Positions 51,082-64,000 of a DNA stretch of 64,000 bases are shown here, piece after piece. A program made the translations under genes and the position numbers. Every line of letters starts with the position of its first letter. The stretch's first letter is position 1. The stretch comes from Trifolium pratense (Eukaryota; Streptophyta; Magnoliopsida; Fabales; Fabaceae): contig NC_060060.1 in NCBI RefSeq assembly GCF_020283565.1, positions 60,249,257-60,313,256 on the forward strand, read 5' to 3'. The notes beneath the pieces were generated by a model. It ran no database searches. It was not told where the DNA came from and saw only the letters and a list, made by a program, of their open reading frames with translations.

Positions 51082-54000
51082 AAGCCCGAAGAAGACGCAT
51101 AACCTACAGTTCAGTTCTACTGAAGAACACATTTTGAATATAGGAGAGAGGATGCTTCAAAACCTCGTAGAGCAGAAATGTTCAAACGAGGTTGGTAAAC
51201 AAAAAAGTGGGATCGTAGATGACAATGCACAACATGGTGTGACTGTTTATGCAATAGAATTTGGAAATTAAAATTTGATAAAATACACCCTTTTTACTCC
51301 TCTTTTGTAAGTCTGACCCAGATGATCCTTAGCGTCTTTTGGTTTTTATTGTATAATTTTCAGACATGTTATTCCTAGACTTTATATGGATGTCCATACT
51401 CATGGAGAACACAGTTATCATTCATCAATCTTCAAGCAAGATGATTATATTGTTGTTTTGGGATTTTATTCCATCCGCGCCGCCGCCTGGTGTTTTGCTT
51501 TTCTAGTTTATGGACAAGCTCAATTATATTTATGAGTTTTGCTTTCATCTGATTCATTTGCTAATTGCAGTTTTATACGTGATGCAAAAATGTCTATTAT
51601 CTATCTATCTATCTAAAGCTGCACTTAAATTTTCATAAAAGAAAAAAAAAATCCTCGTTTATAATGAAAAATGAAAATGTTCCTTTGTGATCTACTTGTG
51701 TTTTTTCATATTATTCCTTTTTTACTATTTGTTAAGAATTTGTTTGAAGATCAAATCAGTATCAAGAACTGGCAGCTTTATCATGGCAATGTCATGTCAA
51801 CGGAAATGTCATCTCCCTCATGTTGTCTTTGAAACAAATTCTTCTCTGATAGCTTTTGTTATTCTTAGAAGATCTATGATCTATCTCTATATACCTTTAA
51901 CCGGTCTTAGAAGATGTTCTTACTCTTCACATGTTTGATTTGAGATGCTTTTTGTCTCATTGTTTTGGGAACCAAATTATTGTAATTTTTGGGCTAATTA
52001 TCCGTATTTTAGTTTATTTTTGTTATGCAAGCCCTTTACAAAACATTTTCGAAATTAGTGATTCTAAGAGTTTTTTTTATTCGCAAAAGGATAATTCCTT
52101 TACATAATAGTACATGACACATTTTTAATGTATCAAACAATATTTTATTTGTATAATGTTTAGTGGACAATGAACAAGGCACTGAGCTGAAATTTATTAC
52201 AACCCTTTTATGAGTAAATATTAATAATAATAGTAATAATAGACTGGAGAGAGGGGGGGGGGGAGGAGGAAATAGGATAGTGAGAGATAAGATAGAGAAG
52301 AGGGGCGGGAGAGGATATAGGTGAGAGTCGGAGAGAGACCGTAAATGTTTGTTGAGTAGAAAATAATAAATTAGATAGTTTGTACCGTAGAAAAATTTGT
52401 CACATTATTTAATGACGAACACAAATTTCAAATTTTGTCTATTTCCTTGCTCCTCCCTCTTTTGTAAAATCTCGTGAATAAGACTTTCGTGATAAGCTCA
52501 GCGTTTTTGGTTAGCACCAGTGCAGTCTATTTGAAAAGTTCTAAATGAAACAATATTTCATGTTTAAGAGGGTCTTGAAGATCTTTTAACAAATAAAGTT
52601 ACGTTATTCTCTTGATGGTGGTTGAAAGATAAGAGTAGAAGTTTCATTTATAATTTAAATGGGTGGACTCAATCACGGAGAGAGGAAAAAAAGCACCCCT
52701 TTTATTTTTGTGGGCTGTTGGAAAAGGAATACATAGGGCCTAGAGCGGCCCAGCCCGCACATATAAGTCAAAAAAGGAGCGAGAAACACCTACTTTTACT
52801 CTCCAAGTGACAAAATTAAGGCACATTTCTTTACGTGTTTTTAATATATTTAATCCAAAATAAAAACATTTTTTTTTGTTGCAAACTTTGAGAAAGATAT
52901 GAATTTGAAAAAATCATAAGAAAATACATATAAGTTTTGTCCTTTCTTAAAAACCATACCCTATTAAATTTATCAATTCAGACGGAAAAATTTCCTTTTA
53001 TCTTGCATCAAAAAAGATAAATTGAGGCAAAATTGTGTTTTTCACCATCTTGTAGTAATTGAGAGTGATTTTAGAAAATTATGGAGGAAAATAATCTCCC
53101 TAAACACATAGTCTTACAAAAGTACACAATGGTAAGACCAATAATACATAGTATTAATTAGATACTCTGATTATTATTTTTTGGTACAAAGATTCTCTAT
53201 TTCTTTTACAACACTAATAATTAATTGGATTCAATGTTGAATAAACTGATGAAACTGTATAGTATTCTTTTACGGTAAGTTTACTTCTAGTTATATATTT
53301 TTAATTTCAAGTAAGTATTTGATTAACATTTATATATATCACTATCATGAATGAATTGTCCAGTAATGAGGTATAGAAACATTACACACAACTTGTAAAA
53401 AAAAGAAAAATATTACACACATATTTCATTCTTAACTACTCATGAGAGATCTTTTATTTCAACCTCGATTGGAAATTTTAATATTATCATAATATTATTA
53501 TGTGAATGTACGTAGAAGTTTTTGTTTTTGTTTTTGTTTTTTTACTCAAATGAATGTGGAAGTTATTTCTTGTACATTTCGTATTTATTATTTTAATAAA
53601 CATAGGATTACATATATATTCTTCATATCATATATATTCCCCAAAATGTACTTGGACAGAACTTAAGCTAAAAAACAAATTACATTGGCATTTTAGTCAA
53701 AAGGACTGTTCCATTGAAATAATATTTTAAGATGTCTCTTGTTCAAAAACAATTTTGCAGAAACCATCTGCACAAGACAGAGAATCCCGGGTGTAGTATG
53801 AAAATTAATAAAAATGGTTGAGGAAGGTTCATGGAAAAATTCTCATGGGTTAAATTAAATTCAATCACTTTGAAGAGAGAAGTTCCTTTGATTTGCAGGA
53901 AAAGCCAAATTATTCTACTTTAGTAACTAGTTTTTTTTGTATGAAAAAGATAAAAGGTCTTATTAATACGTGCTTTTAGTAACAAAAATATAAAAACAAT

Positions 54001-55899
54001 GTTTTTTTCAATGTAAAATTTAACTTTTCTTGAGTTTCTTGTAAAACAACATATATAACGAGATGATTTTTTGCTAGAGTAACTTGCTCAGTTGATAAAA
54101 ATATTATATATATTTTGAAAGGACTGAAATTTAAACTCTCTAATATGTACTTGAAAAAAAAAACCTACATTGTGAAATTACTTATTTAGGGTCTGTTTAT
54201 AATTTATGACTTATGACTTATTGCTTATAAGCTAAAAGATCTGCTTAGTAATAGTCTCTTTATTATTGGCTTATAGTTAATTTTTTCGAGTTATTTTAAA
54301 TAGTTTTTAGCCTATGACTTATCATTTTTTTTACTCTAAATTTACCCTTATTATTTTATCTAAAATTCATTTTTATTCTTTATTATTTTTTATGTGCACT
54401 CTTTATATATGATTCGATGAAGGACGCCAAAGCAAAGAAGAAAGATGAAGTGCAAACTTAAGAAAATGCATACTCTAAAACATGAATCACAATTTTTTTT
54501 AAAAAAAAATTTGCATAATAATTTTTTTTGGAAAAAACATGGATCTGGTTTTTTTTTTTTTTTTTTTTTTTACGAATCTGGTTGTTATTTTGTGAAGTTT
54601 GGTTATTCAAGGTTTTTGTGCCTATTTTAATTTAATATCTTTTAGGCTTCTTTAAAAAAAACAAATTAGAGTTCTTATTCATTTATCATTTATGTATTTG
54701 GGCATAAAAACTATTATGTTTAACTTTTTTATAAGGTATAAAAACTGAAATGGAAATAAATTCAAAATAAAAGTTCAAAGAATAAAATTGAATTTAACCA
54801 AATAAAATAATAATAATATATAAAAGGTATGTATTAAATTAAAAAAATTAAATTACTAAACACTAAGCATGGCAAATATTAATTTGATATAAATTTAATT
54901 TAAATTAAAAATTTCCTTTCATATCATTTTACATCTATTAACTAATTAAACCGTTAATTTTATCAAATATTTTAATTATTATTTCCGTTTGCTACAGTAA
55001 GTATCTCATTATTTAACATCATCTATGCATGACCTAGCCCGGTAGGGCTGTTTGGGTAAATGTTCAGTGTTAGTAAATTAAATGAAAGTGTTGACTCCAT
55101 TCACTGAATCTGCTTTCTTCATCATTCAAACGACCTCTCTTACTCTCTTTTCTGACTCACATAAGATCAGGTTCATGCATCTGGTTCTTTTTAAATAAAC
55201 CAAAGAAATGGTATTAGTGAAACCAAAGAAAAAACAAATCATAACCATGCCACAATTATTTTTTACTATATAAATGATATATATTAATTATAGAGTATAA
55301 TGGCTCAATATAAATTTAAATTGTTAAATGTAAAGAGAATAAATTTGCTATTAAATTCACAACATCCATGTCAGTATAAAATTGTATAAGTCTACATATT
55401 TAACTATATTGAAGTGTCTGAAATATTCGTATATTCGGATCTATAACATTAATGACAAAAATATGCTTAGCATTTCATTTGTTAAAATGTGTTCCATACA
55501 AGTATATCAACCAAAATCTAAAAATTAGTTGATAATGTGATCGCCTTAACAAGTTTATGACAGCCTCATTTGTTTATCTCCACACAAACTTTACACTTGA
55601 ATTTCTATAATAGTTGGGAAAATAGATTTACAATGTTTAATGATCACACCAAACTCTGTAAAGTTACATTTTGAGGAATGAAAATTATCAACCACTCTTT
55701 TCGAATCCAACTCGAATTTTGTTAGACCTAAGTTATAAGCAGATGAACCCAGTTAAACCTAATTAAACAATATAAGAAGTCCAAGTGTTTCGCCAATATG
55801 CACTTCACTCTTTGGAGAAAACCACTAAGTTTTAGCTAGAACATAAACACCTTGATCATTTCTAATACATATGCCAAATATTTTTCAAATTGTGATTTT
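51082..55899. other. J-protein 3' region and long gene-free DNA
   Basis: The first ~500 bases are probably 3' UTR. After that no gene is supported. Noted items: an ATCT microsatellite (about 51596-51615), a poly-G run (about 52253-52262) inside a purine-rich block, a poly-T run of 20 or more (about 54548-54571), and a likely decayed foldback fragment with GACTTATGACTTATTGCTTATAAGC-like sequence at about 54190-54340. Short open frames here are low complexity. Confidence 0.5.
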
Positions 55900-56200
55900 C
55901 TTAGCTCTAGACTTGGACATAATCCCAAATTGGCTACATTGTATTTTGGACTCTCAACTTTCATAATATTTTTATTTAATTTTTTGAAATTTTTCTTAAA
56001 AAAATGGAAAAAAATATTTTAATAATTGCATATGTGGCAATACATGCTAACATGACATGTGAGTTACTGTCCACATCAGCGCATGAGTGTTGACTCAATC
56101 AAAATATGTGGGGGTCAATCTTTTGCAAAATGAGCTAAAGTTAGAGACCAAAAGTGCTATTATGAAAATTAGAGGGTTAAAAAACAATTTAGGCTCCAAA
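55900..56200. mobile_element. Decayed MULE-type foldback (candidate)
   Basis: The arms have AAATTGGCTACATTGTATTTTGG-like sequence on the left and GACCAAAAGTGCTATTATGAAA / AATTTAGGCTCCAAAATTT on the right. The centre has CATGACATGTGAG and TGTCCACATCAGCG, like the CACGTG centres of the other foldbacks. Borders are approximate and no target duplication is identified. Confidence 0.4.
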
Positions 56201-57046
56201 ATTTGTGTGGAAGAGTATTTGCAACTCTAAATTTATTCTTAGAGCAGGGTGCAAATGGAGAATTGGAATCAACAATAATATTTCACTCTGGAATGCGAGT
56301 TGGCTCTTTGATGCTGCAACTTTTGTGTTTGTTAACATTAATGATCTGTCTCTCCATTGGTGATTTTTGTGTTTATGATATTATGAAGCATGGCATTAAT
56401 GAATGAAATAATGATTTTATATGAGATCATGTATTCCCTCCATAAATACTGCATTTTCATTTCCAATTAGTATTAAATTAATTGTAGAAAAGATCAAAAT
56501 ACCTATGCAACTTTAAAAATTATATACAAACAAAGAAGTATTTTAAAATGTTAAATACTTAACTGTATTGTCATTTACTTAAATGTATGAAATATTCAAC
56601 TGTTTTTTATATAATTTTTGTGTTGCAATTAACTAATTTTTTTTTTAGAATTATATTACAAACATAATATTAAAATTTCTAATGTTGATAGCACGGGTCA
56701 AACATCTAGTTGCGGGATAAAAATGACAATTTATACCACAAAAAAAAAAGTATATTTTTTGACTTTCACTATCAGTTTAATGTAATTTGGGGGTTATTAG
56801 TTATGTCATCAAGTGATTCCAGCCCTATCCTGATCATAGTTGCAGAAGATCGAACCGTTATTTTCTTACTAAATTCAGCGTCAATTATCATTAAATCAAC
56901 TAAAAATTAGTATAATGTATATTTAATATTCAATTGCTTTTTTATAGGGGTTAATGGAATTTAACTCCCTTGCATGGTCCCACTATAATTGGCACTTGGC
57001 AATCACCCAAACCCCATATAATTCCCTAAACCCCTTCCCTTCCTTC

Positions 57047-57197
57047 TATAAATAACACCCCTCTTCTTCTCTTCCTTCTCCCCCTTCTCCTTTTCTCCTC
57101 TCTTCCATATCTCTACTTGCTCACATTTTCTCTCTAATTTTGCTTCTCATATTGGGAAAAGCAGCCACAACCAACTGCACCACTCCAATATATCTTT
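57047..57197 (+). promoter_or_regulatory. Orphan TATA promoter and first exon
   Basis: TATAAATA at 57047-57054 is followed about 30 bases later by a pyrimidine-rich leader, then GGGAAAAGCAGCCACAACC and a consensus donor (TTT/GTAAGC) at 57198. Upstream is a GC-richer C-run region (CACCCAAACCCCATATAATT). This is the standard layout of a plant promoter plus a non-coding first exon with a leader intron. No coding exon could be found on this strand before the window ends, so the gene may lie beyond 64000, be non-coding, or be dead. Confidence 0.5.
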
Positions 57198-58020
57198 GTA
57201 AGCTCTCCCTTTCTCTCTTCTATATTATGCTTTTTTGTTTTATGCGTTTGTTTTTATATGTGTACCGTCCTTTCATTTTTGTTAGATTACAATGTCATTT
57301 TTGTTAGATTACAATATCTTTGTAAGTCACTAGGTTTGGTCCAGTGATGAGGGATTTTGATAGTACGTTATAGATTTTGGATTCGGTTTTCAGCTCATTG
57401 TAAACAAAAAAAAATATTATACAACAATGTCATTATTCTATTCCACATGTCCAATTTCTATGAATTTGGCTGTTTAATTTCCTTGCATGTCATTGATGTT
57501 TGGTATCCTTAACATTTAAGATAACATTGATAATATTTTTCTTGTGTCTATATTAGTTAAAAAATTATTAACATCAATATTTGTCGGTTTGAGATCATAT
57601 TCTTCAAATTTTCTTTTTCCTTAATTCTTCCTCGTCGGTGTTCTTTTTTTTTTTTTTGTTCTTGGTTGATTTTGATTCCCTTTCAGTCACGTCTCTTGTG
57701 TTTCATAACTTCACCCTTTTGTGTGGTTAGTTTTTAATTAGTACTTTATCTGTCCTTAAATATAGATCTCTATTTCAAAAATATAAATTTCTATATATAT
57801 TCTGTTTTTCATAATTAGAGACATGTTAGAAATATTTAGTTTTTTTTGTAAAAAATAAAAAGAAGAAAAGAAGTATCTAATAATTTAGAATGAGACTTAT
57901 ATTCCGTTCTTGTATTATTTAAAAAGTTAAAAAGAGATAATATTTTTTATAAAAAATTGTGTATTTGTTAATTTAAAAGGAGAAAAAAAATGCACATGTA
58001 AAATTAACTAATATCAACTA

Positions 58021-58272
58021 TTATCTCCGTCTTTAATTATAAGACACTGTTTGAAAAAAAATGTACTATTTATTTATCTTGTTTTGACCGTATTTTTTAA
58101 TAATATATAAATGTAAATATTAGTATATAAAATCTTGTTCAATTTGTTTTGATGAATATTTTTAAATTTTTATAATTTTTATTAATATAAAATTAAATAT
58201 ATTAGTGATCAAAATTGTGCATTGGCGTACTACAGTGATCAAACAATATCTTATAATTAGGGACGGTGGTAG
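58021..58272. mobile_element. Stowaway-like MITE, about 252 bp
   Basis: The left tip TTATCTCCGTCTTTAATTAT, with AAGACACTGTTTGA after it, pairs with the right tip (complement CTACCACCGTCCCTAATTAT, then AAGATATTGTTTGA). TA flanks both ends (58019-58020 and 58273-58274). Non-coding. Confidence 0.75.
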
Positions 58273-58849
58273 TATATATTTTGCCACATTATGCTACTTT
58301 TTTTCAGTTTTATATGATATGATTGATTTGTATAAAATTATTTTACACAGTTAATATATCTCCGTTAAACTCATTAAAAAATATTTGAATTGTATTTTCA
58401 AATTTTTTTTTTAAAATTTTCTTAGTTTCTTTTTTTACACAAAATTTTCTTAGATTTATTAAAAATAATAATCATGGTTTTTTGTTTCATTTATTGGAAA
58501 AGAAGTTGTGACGAGAAAGCGGTGGGGAATTCGTTTTTTTGGTTTAGTTTCGCTGTTTCTCTATATTCGTTTTAGAGCGTGTATTAACTTCCGTTTCATT
58601 TCATGTGTGTCATGGACCGTACACGTGTGATTTACCTGGGCCCGTGGGCTATTATAATTGATTCGGACCAATTTGAAATAATCAAAGTCAAATTAAATAG
58701 AAGATCTTGATTAATCAATTTCCAAAAAATAATTAAAATATACTCTCTGTCCCAAAATAAGTGACTTTGTTGACCATATTTCAGTTTGTCGATACACAAT
58801 TTTAATTATTAATATCTTAAATTATCTATTATTAAAAATTACTACCTTT

Positions 58850-59024
58850 GTCCCTAATTATAAGATTTTGTTTGACTACTGCACGTACATCAATGCACAA
58901 TTTTAATTACTAAAAATATATTTTAGTACTTCTAATTACTCCCTCCGTCCCTAATTATAAGACTATGTTTGACTATTGCACATACGTCAATGCACAATTT
59001 TAATTACTAAAAATATATTAATAA
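58850..59024 (+). repeat. Head-to-tail pair of Stowaway end fragments
   Basis: Two direct copies, about 97 bases apart, each starting GTCCCTAATTATAAGA and continuing through TGTTTGACTA, GCAC and CAATGCACAATTTTAATTAC. Both are left ends; no matching right ends were found, so this looks like duplicated half-elements rather than two intact MITEs. Confidence 0.7.
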
Positions 59025-59769
59025 CTCAAATTTTACTTGGAATAGATTTTCATTTTATGTAACAAAATTTCAGAAGTGAGTAGTTAGACACATTCGTTGA
59101 GGTGTACTGTAAGATAGATTGATTGATTGAAAAGACATAAAACGGTTAAAGTCGGTGATATCATGCACTTTTCATCTTGTGAGATCAAATTATCATCGTA
59201 CTTTTCTTTACTTTTTTTTTGTCTCCCTTTCTTATTCTACTTTTCCACCTGGAACGGCACAGATAAAGATAAGATAACCGATCTTCATAGCATACAAAAC
59301 GGAGGTTGTTTTTGTCTAAGGAAATTCTACTTAGTAAACACCTTTAAAAAAACAAAAATTATTTTATTTTAGAAATTAAATTTTGAAATATCCTATTTTA
59401 GAGTCTTTAACCTATTGATATCATCGTAACTTTACAAAAATTATGTGGGTCACTGTGATTCTAGCATATTTATCATGATACCAAATATACACATAGTAGG
59501 ATATTCATTTGAAATTGTGAGATTCCGCCGACCAATTTTATTATTTTTTGAAATGTTTCATCAACTTCTTTTTTAGTTCAACCACACTATCTCACTGTCC
59601 CGTTAACTTTGCATGCACTGTGTGCACATACTCTCACAACCGCACAATTTCAGTTAGCAAGGTTCTAAAAAACTAAATTTTAAAAATTTGAGATTTAATC
59701 TTTAATTTTTATTATGTTTAATTTTTTTTTTGTAAAATAAAATTATATATTATAATTATAATAATTATA

Positions 59770-60422
59770 TATGAATAAAAGGTAGACGGACAACAAGCTG
59801 TGCCGCTAAACCTTTTTGGATAGCAAAACCCAATCTTTGAAAAACTACATTCATCGACCTAGGCGACACAACATTACTATGCATGACTTTTTGAACTCTG
59901 TTTAAAAGGTTTATAGCCTCTGGTGCTAGAAAGCCAAAAGTGTCAAATGCAAACGGTATAAAAACGTGTTGTTGCCTGCCCTACAGTAAAATTTTCAACC
60001 CCTAGTCCTACAAGTGGGGATACTCCAGTCAAATCCACACAAGCATGTTTCCCACCTACCTATCCAAACACCAGAACATCTGTTGAGCGAAGTGTCAATC
60101 TCCCTTCTTGTGGGTCGGTCAAAAAGTTCACATGTGCCTCTTTCTTCACAGAGATTCATGCACGCCTAAAAATATCAAAAAGCACATCTCTGACCAAGTC
60201 ATGCCTGTATTTGAAGCCTGAGAGCTCCCTACAATGTGCTGCATGGTCCCTAAATGTGTTGAGGCACACTTTACGACAAACCGGACAAACTTCATCCTTA
60301 GAAAATAATGAAATCATGAGACGGTACCTAAGGATGGTACAATACTCAATCAGGGACATATGTTGGCTTAACCCATCAATGAGAATAGTGAGGAGAAAGT
60401 CTTGAGCATGTGCCGTTTTCAA
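59770..60422 (-). pseudogene. Reverse-transcriptase-type retroelement C-terminal relic
   Basis: On the minus strand a frame from 60422 reads through a zinc-knuckle-like CPVCRKVCLNTFRDHAAHC and LSGFKYRHDLVRDVLFDIF. After frameshifts it continues with TDPQEGRLTLRSTDVLVFG, VGGKHACVDLTGVSPLVGLG and VFIPFAFDTFGFLAPEAINL. From memory this is the C-terminal part of a LINE-type reverse transcriptase often annotated in legumes, sometimes misnamed auxilin-like. An in-frame stop and an internal deletion (near 59970, between GQAT and VFIPFAF) show it is dead. Confidence 0.7.
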
Positions 60423-62698
60423 ACACCCAAAAAGAATGAAGAATTGTAGTTGATTAACAGATTAAATAATTTGAATTACAACAAAAATAGATCGATAATG
60501 AAATTATGAATGAGAAATAGTTCATTTGTTTTCTCTTTATTACTATTAGTACTTGCATGCATCCGTGTTGCTAGATTTTGTTCAGAACCTTATAAAATCT
60601 AATCGCTAGATTTTGTACTTTATACATAAATGGGCAGAAAAAGTACATTAGGAAATAGACATTCCATATACTTTGATAACTGCTGATTGCAAAGCACACA
60701 GAAATTGAATACTAGTATAGGAGATATATGCTCTTTTAATAAAAGAAATGATCTCATTTTATATGTTTACAAAATTTAGTACTAAAATACATAATTTCTA
60801 TGTAAAATTTATAATATTATACTACTCCATAGCTAGGGGGAATCTTGCATCTTTTGTTCAGCAGCATCTCTTCACGTGAATGGTGACTATGATCTTTGCT
60901 TCTTTGAACGACACCTCCCCCATATGGTTTTTACAACACATAATAATTAATAACACGTCTAAAATTAGAAAAGTACAAGTCTTGTAAATATAATATTATG
61001 TTTTTTTATATATATTTTATAATATAGCCCTTAATAATTTAAAAGTATTAAATCATATACATATGAAATGAAAGTTGGTTATAAGTTAGTTGTGAGTGTC
61101 ATAGAAAAATTTATTTATGTGATTTATTTTTATTTTTTTAAGTAAATGGGGAACAGAGCCTCACCATCTGCAACACCCTAAATAGATATAAAATAAAACA
61201 AGAACAAAAAGAGAAGGGGATATGAACCAAAACCTTCTCCAGCATGAAAAATGAAATAAAAGTGAAAAAAGAGAAAATAAAAAGCAAAAAACAAAGAGAA
61301 AAACAAAAGAATAAAGAAAGCTCAATCTGACATCATACCCCTAAAGCGAGTATTACGAACCTGGAAACCCTTCTGCAAATTCTTTTTCTTGGTCCTAGAC
61401 TCCACATTCGTGAAAGGTTCTTCCGTATCAACTTCACGGTTTTTCAAAAAAATTGATTGTTGCCGCTCTCTCTTCCTCATCGGTATATATAAACCCTCTG
61501 TCCAATGCCACAACCATCATTTTCCTTCCAATAATGTTGTAAAATTGCCAAATCATGAGCAACATTGAGACTTATTTTCATCAATTGTTAGGTAAATATT
61601 CTAAAATTATTTCTGAATATAAGTTGATCTTATCAAGTTATTAAGTATATTTATTACTATTGTATAATTAGTACACTTTAGTATTACTATACTATAGTGT
61701 GAATATGAAATCTTACAATGCATATGAATATGAATTTTGATGATATTTGTCATTTCATCTATTAAAAAAATTTAATTGGTTTGTTATTTCATCTATTCCT
61801 GACATCTATTCTTGACGGTTTGATAAAAAATGAAGGAATAAAATTAAAATTGTGTTCAATCATACTATCAAGACTGTCTATACACTTTTGAACGGTCAAA
61901 ATTATTTATTGCGTGAAGCAGTTACAGCAGACAATCCTGATCTTTTGTCGTACTAGGATGTCTAGTCCAAGCTTTTTGCATCAATGGTTTCGTTTACCGA
62001 CACGTCAAATCTCTTTATCTTTCCAACTAAGAACAGAATTAACTATACAAGCTAACTTAGATACAATATTTTACTTTAATTGATACAGTAGAATTTTTCT
62101 TGTATCCATTATTCATACTTTCGGCTTCAAAAGTCAATTGTGTCCTTTTTAACTTGGCGTATCTTCAACTTCCTTTTTTCTTTTTTTAACCGATAAAAAA
62201 GTACAATGCATAATACTAGATTACACGTGTAATCTTGTTTTTATATTCTTCTTCATTGATCTGTTTCTGATTTTTCTATTTTCGTTTTCAATTAAGACTC
62301 TTCACGAGTTTTTGTGGTTGGTGTTAATTAACTGTAACATGTTCACCAACCTCTATCTGTCACTTTCTGAAGGCAAAAACAGAGTTCAGCCTATTTGTTT
62401 TTTGTGAGAAAACAGAACCACACCATGTTTTGTTCTTCATTCATTCTAGAATCCGTGGGTACAAAGTTATGGCTGATACAAAAATAAATAAATAAATACT
62501 ACTACTGTAATTTAATATTCATAATGAGATTCATCATTTTGGAATCTTTTGGTGGAAAGGAAAATCAATTTGTAGCACATAACTTGCAGATTTTTTTAAT
62601 GATAAATTTTTATTATGTTAATTGTTATATTAGTTTTTTACACTTTTCAAGGACTTGAATCATGAATCTCCAACTCTTTTTAACCATTGCCTCAACCA
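60423..62698. other. Gene-free DNA
   Basis: AT-rich. A purine-rich stretch at 61190-61320 leads into a minus-strand frame (61513-61322) with a Lys/Arg-rich sequence that looks like repeat debris. A short plus-strand frame at about 61555 (MSNIETYFHQLL followed by a GTAAAT donor) has no partner exon. An (AAAT)n microsatellite lies near 62484-62497. Confidence 0.45.
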
Positions 62699-62880
62699 GT
62701 GGCGGATCCACCGCCAGGTCAGCTCGGACACTTGTCCAGACTCTAGTAATTTTTTTTATTATTTTAGGAATTAATTTAGGACAAAACTGATATTTTTAGA
62801 GTTGATTTATGATAGAACTAAAAATTTTATTTAAAACTGAGAGTTTCCTCGTACTTTATAAAATTTCTAACTTCGCCACT
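62699..62880. mobile_element. Small element with AGTGGCGGA / TTCGCCACT ends (candidate)
   Basis: CAGTGGCGGATCCACCGCC at the left and AACTTCGCCACTA at the right give short inverted ends around about 180 bp. The ends resemble a common plant repeat type known to me from memory, but the flanking duplication is not clear. Non-coding. Confidence 0.45.
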
Positions 62881-64000
62881 AAAGCTAGCTACTACTACTA
62901 ACCCCGCTACAGATCCCTTGCATTTGATGATATTGCATGTCCTTTTCCTAGAGTTCACCTGAATACAAAAAAATTATCATCAATTATTGTGACTGTACTA
63001 ATCTTATTATGAAATCCACTAGCATAGCAATTAGGTAGCGTATCAACTAACTGTTGTGTCATGTGTGACTGTTTGAAAAATTATTAGTAGAGTTTATTTA
63101 ACTTTATGTGTTTGAGAGAATATTGGTAATATTAATTTAACTTATTTCTCATAGACTTGAATTAGTCAAGCAAAGAAAAAAAGAAAAACTGAATCAGTTA
63201 GAAAGAGGTTGGAGTAGTTAAGTTGGGACCCAAATTAAAAAGCTACGTTGTTAATTCATTCATGAAATAAAATATTAATGCCTCACTTTTCATTGTGATA
63301 TGAGAAGATAGAAAAAATGAAAAGAAAGAAAATGATGTGAATCAATGATATACTATATGATAAATTAAAAAAAAAAAATTACTACAAGAAAAAATATACT
63401 TTGAGGTTATTGATGTAGACTTAAACTCATAATTAAATTAATTTTTTAGCTTATTTCACTCTCATCTGAGTCAGAATCGACTAATATCCTACCCAACTTT
63501 AGGAATGAAGTCTTTCTATGTGGAAATGGACAACTTTGTCAAATCTCTCTAATGCTTTAATAATTAATAACTAATACAATCTCTTTTATTTTTGTATTGT
63601 TTCTTTATGTACTTTTGTGTTTAAACCAAACAAAAGGAAAAATTTTCCATATGGAAAATGACACCTTCATGTTATTTAACTACTTTATTCTTCAAATAAT
63701 TGGCCCACTGAAAACATTTGTTAGCTCCTGGTTTCTCCGAATTGATTGAGAGTGTCCAAACAACATTTTTGTATATTTTATAATGTTCTTCAATTTGTTT
63801 TATATGGTTTGAAAATGACTTCCTATTTCCTAGTACAGCCGACTTCTATCTTGTTATTTTATGTGCGTTTGATTCGTAAAACAGCAAAGATCGGACAGAA
63901 TAGTACAAGATAAAATAAGATAATACAGGATATGACAAAACTGTACCGGAAAGATATAGGACGATAATATTTTTATATTCGCAAATAAAATGAGTGTTTT
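62881..64000. other. Gene-free DNA, possible cut-off element at the edge
   Basis: No gene is supported. From about 63862 (GTGCGTTTGATTCGTAAAAC) to the window end the sequence has ACAGGATATGA and GATAAAATAAGATAA runs like the subterminal part of the Harbinger-type element at 25845-26779. Only one end is in view. Confidence 0.4.

Larger units (their letters stand above)
57198..59759. other. Gene-free DNA with Stowaway remnants
   Basis: AT-rich. Apart from the MITE and duplicated MITE ends listed separately, it has a small direct repeat TTTTTGTTAGATTACAAT (about 57275-57311) and part-copies of Stowaway tips at about 58742 (ACTCTCTGTCCCAAAATAAG). The frame at 59127-59372 has no recognisable content. 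Confidence 0.5.

Noticed and set aside
56203..56406. 67-codon frame downstream of the decayed foldback
   Set aside because: It begins inside repeat-like sequence, has no recognisable motif and shows no splice or promoter context.
57121..57197. MicroRNA precursor in the orphan first exon
   Set aside because: None of the conserved plant microRNAs I know matches, and I could not see a suitable hairpin nearby.

Overview
This window looks like nuclear DNA from a flowering plant, most likely a papilionoid legume of the Medicago/Trifolium kind. It is very AT-rich. Genes are split by short GT-AG introns, the reconstructed proteins match plant families closely, and the intergenic DNA is full of small foldback elements, MULEs and LINE debris. 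The species is an inference from repeat style and protein similarity recalled from memory; no search was run.

Five ordinary genes can be rebuilt exon by exon with every splice phase consistent. They are a spermine synthase (SPMS, + strand, 3780-7894, 10 exons, 362 aa), a group I cyclic nucleotide-gated channel like CNGC1 (- strand, 10129-17017, 7 exons, 711 aa, with a 29-bp first coding exon), a short-chain dehydrogenase/reductase (+, 17980-23392, 9 exons, 374 aa) that diverges from the channel gene over a short shared promoter, a PP2C phosphatase like Arabidopsis PP2C76 (+, 39711-44602, 8 exons, 370 aa), and a large J-domain protein with a zinc ribbon and a DUF3444-type C-terminus (+, 48952-51081, one coding exon, 709 aa). 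A sixth gene (27281-29166, 2 exons, 270 aa) is odd. It joins an unrecognised acidic first exon to the C-terminal tail of nascent polypeptide-associated complex alpha, lacks the NAC barrel, and carries its UBA domain twice through a 126-bp in-frame tandem duplication. The genes are unrelated in pathway and do not form a functional cluster.

Mobile DNA by region: 0.9-2.4 kb holds four foldback elements, one with a perfect 9-bp target duplication. Intron 2 of the dehydrogenase holds an 868-bp MULE-like element with a 10-bp target duplication and a phased array of dyad sites. 24.1-26.8 kb holds two Harbinger-type elements, each about 1 kb. 29.8-32.4 kb holds a 5'-truncated LINE with a target duplication beside an older, decayed LINE 5' half. 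33.5-36.9 kb is a complete, apparently young MULE: 173-bp inverted repeats with one mismatch and the perfect 9-bp duplication TATATTATA. It carries a GRF zinc-finger/coiled-coil/membrane protein gene tail to tail with a transposase gene cut off just before its catalytic domain. 37.4-38.8 kb has three related foldback copies. 45.7-46.7 kb and 59.8-60.4 kb are LINE or reverse-transcriptase relics.

From 51 kb to the end the DNA is almost gene-free, except for a convincing orphan promoter and first exon at about 57.05-57.20 kb. The most interesting items are the MULE with its GRF membrane protein, the chimeric double-UBA gene, and the helically phased dyad array inside the dehydrogenase intron.
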